Shown here piece by piece: positions 14,437 through 17,559 of a stretch of DNA of 17,559 bases. The notes beneath the pieces are model-generated. The model ran no database searches and was not told the origin of the DNA. It worked only from the letters and a program-made list of their open reading frames with translations. Source of the stretch: JBGOUV01 sp041477815. Lineage in GTDB: Bacteria > Acidobacteriota > Terriglobia > Bryobacterales > JACQDG01. The stretch lies in assembly GCA_041477815.1 (NCBI GenBank), contig JBGOUV010000104.1, positions 1-17,559 on the forward strand, read 5' to 3'. Both the position numbers and the translations under genes were made by a program. Each line of letters opens with the position of its first letter. Position 1 is the first letter of the stretch.

Positions 14437-15130
14437 TCAGAGAGCAGCCTCGTAACTTTGTTGCAGCAGGTTTTCGGCATAGAGGGCATTGCCGTTCCCG
14501 TCGACGAAACCTCCCTGAGAATTTATCAGGACCACGGCGGTCACTCCGCCGGGAAAAGCCACCCATGCGCCTTGGCAGCCGCTCCCATCGCCCAGGGTCA
14601 ATCCGCCGTTGTGCGTGCGATAGTTCTGGCTGGCTCCCATCGTGTAACAGCCTAGATTTCCATCCCACATCGTCTTCCAGCGCTTGGCGCTAAAAATCTT
14701 GCTCAGGCGCAGGCCCTGAATGAACCTGGCATACTCCCGTGTGGACAGGTACCAGTAACCGGCGCCGCAGCGCAACCTGGCATCGTCGCTCGGATCATAC
14801 GCAAAGCTCTTGGCAGTATTGTTGAAGTTATAGTAGCGCGTGTAGGGTGTCGAACCGGTAGGAACAACATTCACACCCGTGATGCCCGCGGGTTTGAAAA
14901 TGTGCTTGATCACATAGTTGACATAGACGGTGGAGGTCTCGTCGTCGATCTCGTCATCGTCACTGTCTTTGAAGTGGTCCGGGCCCAAGTGCACAAAGGG
15001 AATCAGGATGCGCATCAGGCAAAAATTGGCGTTCGCGTAGCAATTCCTCCCAAAGTCGCAGTCGGTGGCGCCATTCTCAATGGTGTGCTGGAGATTCGCA
15101 TAAACGTCCGGGTCCCGGTCTGGATCCTGG
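14437..15130 (-). pseudogene. Beta-lactamase-class serine hydrolase, 5' truncated
   Basis: The family-like part runs from about DPDVYANLQHTIENG to the stop at 14437, about 230 residues. It contains YANANF (the Y-x-N motif of class C beta-lactamase/penicillin-binding serine hydrolases), GYWYLSTREYARFI, and THNGG in the position of the K/H-x-G motif, then GAWVAFPGGVTAVVLINSQGG. The N-terminal third, with the S-x-x-K nucleophile motif, is missing. Upstream of about 15130 the frame runs antiphase through the oxidase fragment and is not homologous. An acidic loop DSDDDEIDDE is present. The fragment appears joined to the oxidase fragment by deletion. It is inactive as it stands. Confidence 0.75.
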
Positions 15131-15724
15131 GCGCGAGAGCAGATAACGGGGGAGCCAGCGCACACCGTACGTTTCGCCTGCCAGCGACTGGAAGCGGCGG
15201 AAGGCGAAACGGCCGGCCTCGCCAAACTGGCGGCGGAATTCCGGCGTGACCCGCTGTTGGTCATAGACGGTTACCGGGTCCCAAAGGCCTCCGGCCACGT
15301 TGGACGTGGTATCGGGCGGCATCGCTTTCGTGTAAATGGTCACGCTGTAGCCGCGCTGCTGGAGGAGCCGGGCGGTAGAGAGACCCACCACACCGCAGCC
15401 GATGACGGCGCCCTCGCGTGCCTCGACTTGGGCGGCTTCCTGCACGGCAAGCTGCGCCGTTCCCCAGGAAAGCGTGATGCCCGCTCCCCCGTGTCCGTAA
15501 TTGTGGATCACAGTCTTGGCGTCGAGTTTTTCGCCGCGCACCACGAAGCCCGACGGCCGGAACGGGCGCAAGCCGGCTATGGACCGGATGACTCGCTCGG
15601 GCGACACGCGCACCCGGGCCAGCCGCAGCGGGGCGGCCGGCGTCGTTACCTTGGTCCGACGGGCCCCGCAGCCGGCCAGCAGTGTCGAGGATACGCCCAG
15701 GAATTCTCTGCGCGACCAAGGCAT
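15077..15724 (-). pseudogene. Tat-lipoprotein D-amino-acid-oxidase-like protein, 3' truncated
   Basis: The frame from ATG 15724 starts with a twin-arginine signal (SRREFLG) and a lipobox LAGC (Cys19). Residues 45-92 hold GLRPFRPSGFVVRGEKLD and VIHNYGHGGAGITLSWGTA, followed by the Rossmann motif GAVIGCGVVGLSTARLL (GxGxxG at 109-114) and TTSNVAGGLWDP (139-150). The homology stops near residue 195 (LPRYLL), and the frame ends in unrelated residues at 15077, inside the serine-hydrolase fragment. A complete FAD oxidase would be expected to need at least 150 more residues. It is divergent from miaB with a TACAAT box 6 nt before its ATG, so it may still be transcribed. Confidence 0.75.
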
Positions 15725-15730
15725 GGAGCC

Positions 15731-15736
15731 ATTGTA
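15731..15736 (-). promoter_or_regulatory. -10 box (TACAAT) for the oxidase fragment
   Basis: ATTACAAT on the minus strand ends 6 nt before ATG 15724, so the transcript would be nearly leaderless. It forms the left half of a 7-bp inverted repeat with the miaB -10 (ATTGTAA 15731-15737 / TTACAAT 15756-15762). Confidence 0.4.
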
Positions 15737-15756
15737 ATCAAGGGCGGCCGCGGGGT

Positions 15757-15762
15757 TACAAT
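15757..15762 (+). promoter_or_regulatory. -10 box (TACAAT) for miaB
   Basis: TACAAT ends 12 nt before GTG 15775, with the ribosome-binding site GGAAG (15764-15768) between. A possible -35 TTGTAA (15732-15737) has a 19-bp spacer and doubles as the -10 region of the divergent gene. Confidence 0.45.
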
Positions 15763-15774
15763 GGAAGAAGCCTT

Positions 15775-17109
15775 GTGACCGCCAAGACCTTCTATCTCGA
15801 AACCTTCGGCTGCCAGATGAACGCCCACGACTCGGAAAAGGTCGTCGGCACGCTTCTGGCCCAGGGCTACAGTCAGGTCGAGACCCCCGAGGCCGCCCAC
15901 CTGGTCCTCTACAACACGTGCAGTATCCGGGACAAAGCGGAGCAGAAGGTTTTTTCGCGGCTCTCCAACTTCAAGAGGCAGGCCGGTCACGGCAAGATCT
16001 TCGGGGTTCTCGGCTGCGTGGCCCAGCACAAGGGCGAGGAGATCTTCTCCGAGGCGCCCCACGTAAGCCTGGTGTGCGGGTCGGCCAGCTACAACAAGCT
16101 GCCCGATCTGCTGGTCCAGATCGAGGCCGGCGGCCGGCGGGTGACCGGGCTGAGCCTCGACACCGACGAAACCTTCGATACGCCGCTGACCAAGCGCGAC
16201 AACCCCTTCCGGGCCTACCTCACCATCATCGAAGGCTGCGACAAGCATTGCGCCTACTGTGTGGTGCCGTTCACTCGCGGCCCCGAGCGCAGCCGGCGAA
16301 GCGACAGCGTCCTGGCCGAAGCCCGGCAGCTTGCCGCCACCGGCTACACCGAGATCCAGCTTCTCGGCCAGAACGTGAACAGCTACCGCGATCCGTCGCC
16401 GGCGGGATGGGATTTCGCCGCGCTGCTGGCCCGCGTGGGCGAGGTTCCCGGGATCCGGCGGGTCCGTTTTACCACCTCGCATCCCCGCGACTTCCATCGG
16501 AGCATTGTGGAGGCCCTGGAGGCCAATCCGGTCCTGTGCGACCACGTACACTTGCCCGTGCAGTCGGGTTCGGACCCCGTGTTGGCCCGCATGCAGCGCG
16601 ACTATACCCGCAGCCAGTACCTGGAGCGCATCGACTGGATGAAGCGCGCCCGCCGGCCCCTCGCCCTTTCCACCGACGTCATCGTCGGTTTCCCGGGCGA
16701 GACCGACGCGGACTTCGCCCAGACCCTGTCTCTGCTCGACGAGGTCGAATACGACTCGATCTTTTCGTTCAAGTACTCGCCACGTCCCAACACGCCGGCC
16801 GCCTCCTATGCCGACCCGATTCCGGACGAGGTCAAGTCGCAGCGTTTGGCCTCGCTCCAGGAGAAGCAGCGGTCGATCCAGATTCGCCGTAACGCCGCCC
16901 TGGTCGGGTCCGAGCAGGAGGTCCTCGTCGAAGGGCGGCACCAGTCGCTGCATCAGTGGGTGGGGCGCACCACCCAGAATCGCGTGGTCAACTTCACGGC
17001 CGCCGACGCCCGGCCCGACCCCACCGCGCTGGGCGGTTACACCCGCGTGCTGGTCACCCGCGCGGGTCCGAATTCTCTGGTCGGGGTGGCGAATTTGGCC
17101 GTTGCATGA
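15775..17109 (+). CDS. miaB: tRNA-2-methylthio-N6-dimethylallyladenosine synthase MiaB
   Basis: A 444-aa radical-SAM methylthiotransferase that adds the 2-methylthio group to N6-isopentenyl-adenosine 37 of tRNAs. The N-terminal UPF0004 domain has Cys13 (FGCQMNAHDS), Cys49 (NTCSIRDKAEQK) and Cys81 (LGCVAQ) for the auxiliary cluster. The radical-SAM motif GCDKHCAYC has Cys155, Cys159 and Cys162. A C-terminal TRAM region follows (about 375-444). NTCSIRDKAE distinguishes MiaB from RimO and MtaB. GTG 15775 is chosen because the fold starts at once (TAKTFYLETFGCQ) and GGAAG lies 6 nt upstream; the frame to 15682 overlaps the divergent oxidase. The BFN gene follows after 27 nt and is probably co-transcribed. 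Confidence 0.96.
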   Translation: MTAKTFYLETFGCQMNAHDSEKVVGTLLAQGYSQVETPEAAHLVLYNTCSIRDKAEQKVFSRLSNFKRQAGHGKIFGVLGCVAQHKGEEIFSEAPHVSLVCGSASYNKLPDLLVQIEAGGRRVTGLSLDTDETFDTPLTKRDNPFRAYLTIIEGCDKHCAYCVVPFTRGPERSRRSDSVLAEARQLAATGYTEIQLLGQNVNSYRDPSPAGWDFAALLARVGEVPGIRRVRFTTSHPRDFHRSIVEALEANPVLCDHVHLPVQSGSDPVLARMQRDYTRSQYLERIDWMKRARRPLALSTDVIVGFPGETDADFAQTLSLLDEVEYDSIFSFKYSPRPNTPAASYADPIPDEVKSQRLASLQEKQRSIQIRRNAALVGSEQEVLVEGRHQSLHQWVGRTTQNRVVNFTAADARPDPTALGGYTRVLVTRAGPNSLVGVANLAVA

Positions 17110-17124
17110 TCTAATGGAAGTCCA

Positions 17125-17130
17125 GGGAGG
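17125..17130 (+). promoter_or_regulatory. Ribosome-binding site of the BFN gene
   Basis: GGGAGG lies 6 nt before ATG 17137 and fixes this start. It is the strongest Shine-Dalgarno sequence in the window. Confidence 0.7.
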
Positions 17131-17136
17131 CGGGTC

Positions 17137-17559
17137 ATGGAAATCGAGATGAAGATCCGCGGGCTGATGATGGATCCCGTTACCAATATGCCCATCGTCA
17201 TCCTGAAGGACATCAACGGGAATTCCCTGCTGCCCATCTGGGTGGGCATCTACGAGGCCAACGCCATCGCTCTGGAGATTGAGAAGGTGGCGACCCCGCG
17301 GCCTATGACCCATGACCTCATCAAGAGCCTGCTGCTCGGCCTGGGCACCGGCATGAAGAAAGTGGTGGTGAGCGACCTGCGGGAAGACACGTTCTACGCC
17401 ATCATCTGGCTGGAGCGCAACGGGGAGCTGATCTCGGTCGATTCCCGTCCCAGCGACGCCCTGGCCCTGGCCCTGCGCCTGGATTGTCCCATCTTCGTCG
17501 AGGACGAGGTGCTCAAGAACTCCAAGCTGAGCGGCGCCGTCTCCGACAAGGTCAACAGC
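17137..17559 (+). CDS. Bifunctional nuclease (BFN/DUF151) family protein, 3' end outside window
   Basis: 141 codons are visible without a stop; the gene runs off the right edge. The BFN domain is clear: MEIEMKIRGLMMDPVTNMPI, then LPIWVGIYEANAIALEIE (32-49), RPMTHDLIKSLL (55-66), and the family's SRPSDALALALRLDCPIFVED segment near 108-128. DUF151 proteins occur alone or with a C-terminal UVR domain, and nuclease activity has been reported for plant members. The bacterial role is unclear. It lies 27 nt after miaB in the same direction, probably in one operon. Confidence 0.92.
   Translation, partial: MEIEMKIRGLMMDPVTNMPIVILKDINGNSLLPIWVGIYEANAIALEIEKVATPRPMTHDLIKSLLLGLGTGMKKVVVSDLREDTFYAIIWLERNGELISVDSRPSDALALALRLDCPIFVEDEVLKNSKLSGAVSDKVNS

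Noticed and set aside
14401..14668. Minus-strand frames overlapping the end of the serine-hydrolase fragment, including the upstream part of the toxin frame
   Set aside because: They overlap better-supported coding in another frame and show no family motifs.

Overview
The window is GC-rich, densely packed bacterial chromosome. The protein families, the very short 5' leaders and the hydrogenase-4-like operon suggest an Acidobacteriota member (Bryobacterales/Solibacter-like). That placement is an inference from protein style, not a marker-gene result. No rRNA, tRNA or CRISPR array was seen.

Layout from left to right. (1) 1-1334: the 3' tail of an IS630-type transposase gene whose outer end lies in a fused nuclease/N6-adenine DNA methyltransferase gene, cutting it off just after its SAM-binding region. 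(2) 1430-3864: a PhoR-like histidine kinase and a PhoB-like response regulator, overlapping by 4 nt and transcribed leftward. A 60-bp intergenic region with a good Pho-box-like direct repeat separates them from a rightward SDR oxidoreductase gene (3925-4704). (3) 4701-5334: a small leftward pair, a DUF5678-like protein and a retropepsin-like aspartyl protease broken by a 1-nt frameshift. (4) 5413-14194: a leftward seven-gene operon. Six genes match hydrogenase-4/complex I subunits in the order hyfB-C-E-F-G-I, and a flavin-dependent halogenase-like gene starts 7 nt after the last. The operon encodes two antiporter-like subunits, a NuoH-like subunit, a HyfE-like subunit, a fused NuoCD-like large subunit and a NuoB-like small subunit with a ferredoxin-like N-terminus. 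(5) 14199-15724: a gene graveyard directly upstream of the operon, holding the 3' end of a RelE/ParE-type toxin gene, the 3' part of a beta-lactamase-class serine hydrolase and the 5' part of a Tat-lipoprotein D-amino-acid-oxidase-like gene. (6) 15775-17559: rightward miaB and the 5' part of a bifunctional-nuclease (BFN/DUF151) gene that runs off the window.

The most interesting system is the hyf-like operon. In its large subunit all four cysteines that bind the NiFe centre of a hydrogenase are replaced (Ser197, Ser200, Ser487, Gly490), and the protein ends at the family's Arg without a maturation tail. It therefore looks like an energy-converting-hydrogenase-related (Ehr) ion-pumping complex with no hydrogenase site and an unknown redox partner. 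The small subunit's ferredoxin domain keeps exactly the four cysteines needed for one of the usual two [4Fe-4S] clusters. The co-transcribed flavoprotein is a candidate partner or product of the pathway.

Several promoters share a TACAAT-type -10 box only 5-17 nt from the start codon, so leaderless or very short-leader mRNAs seem common here.
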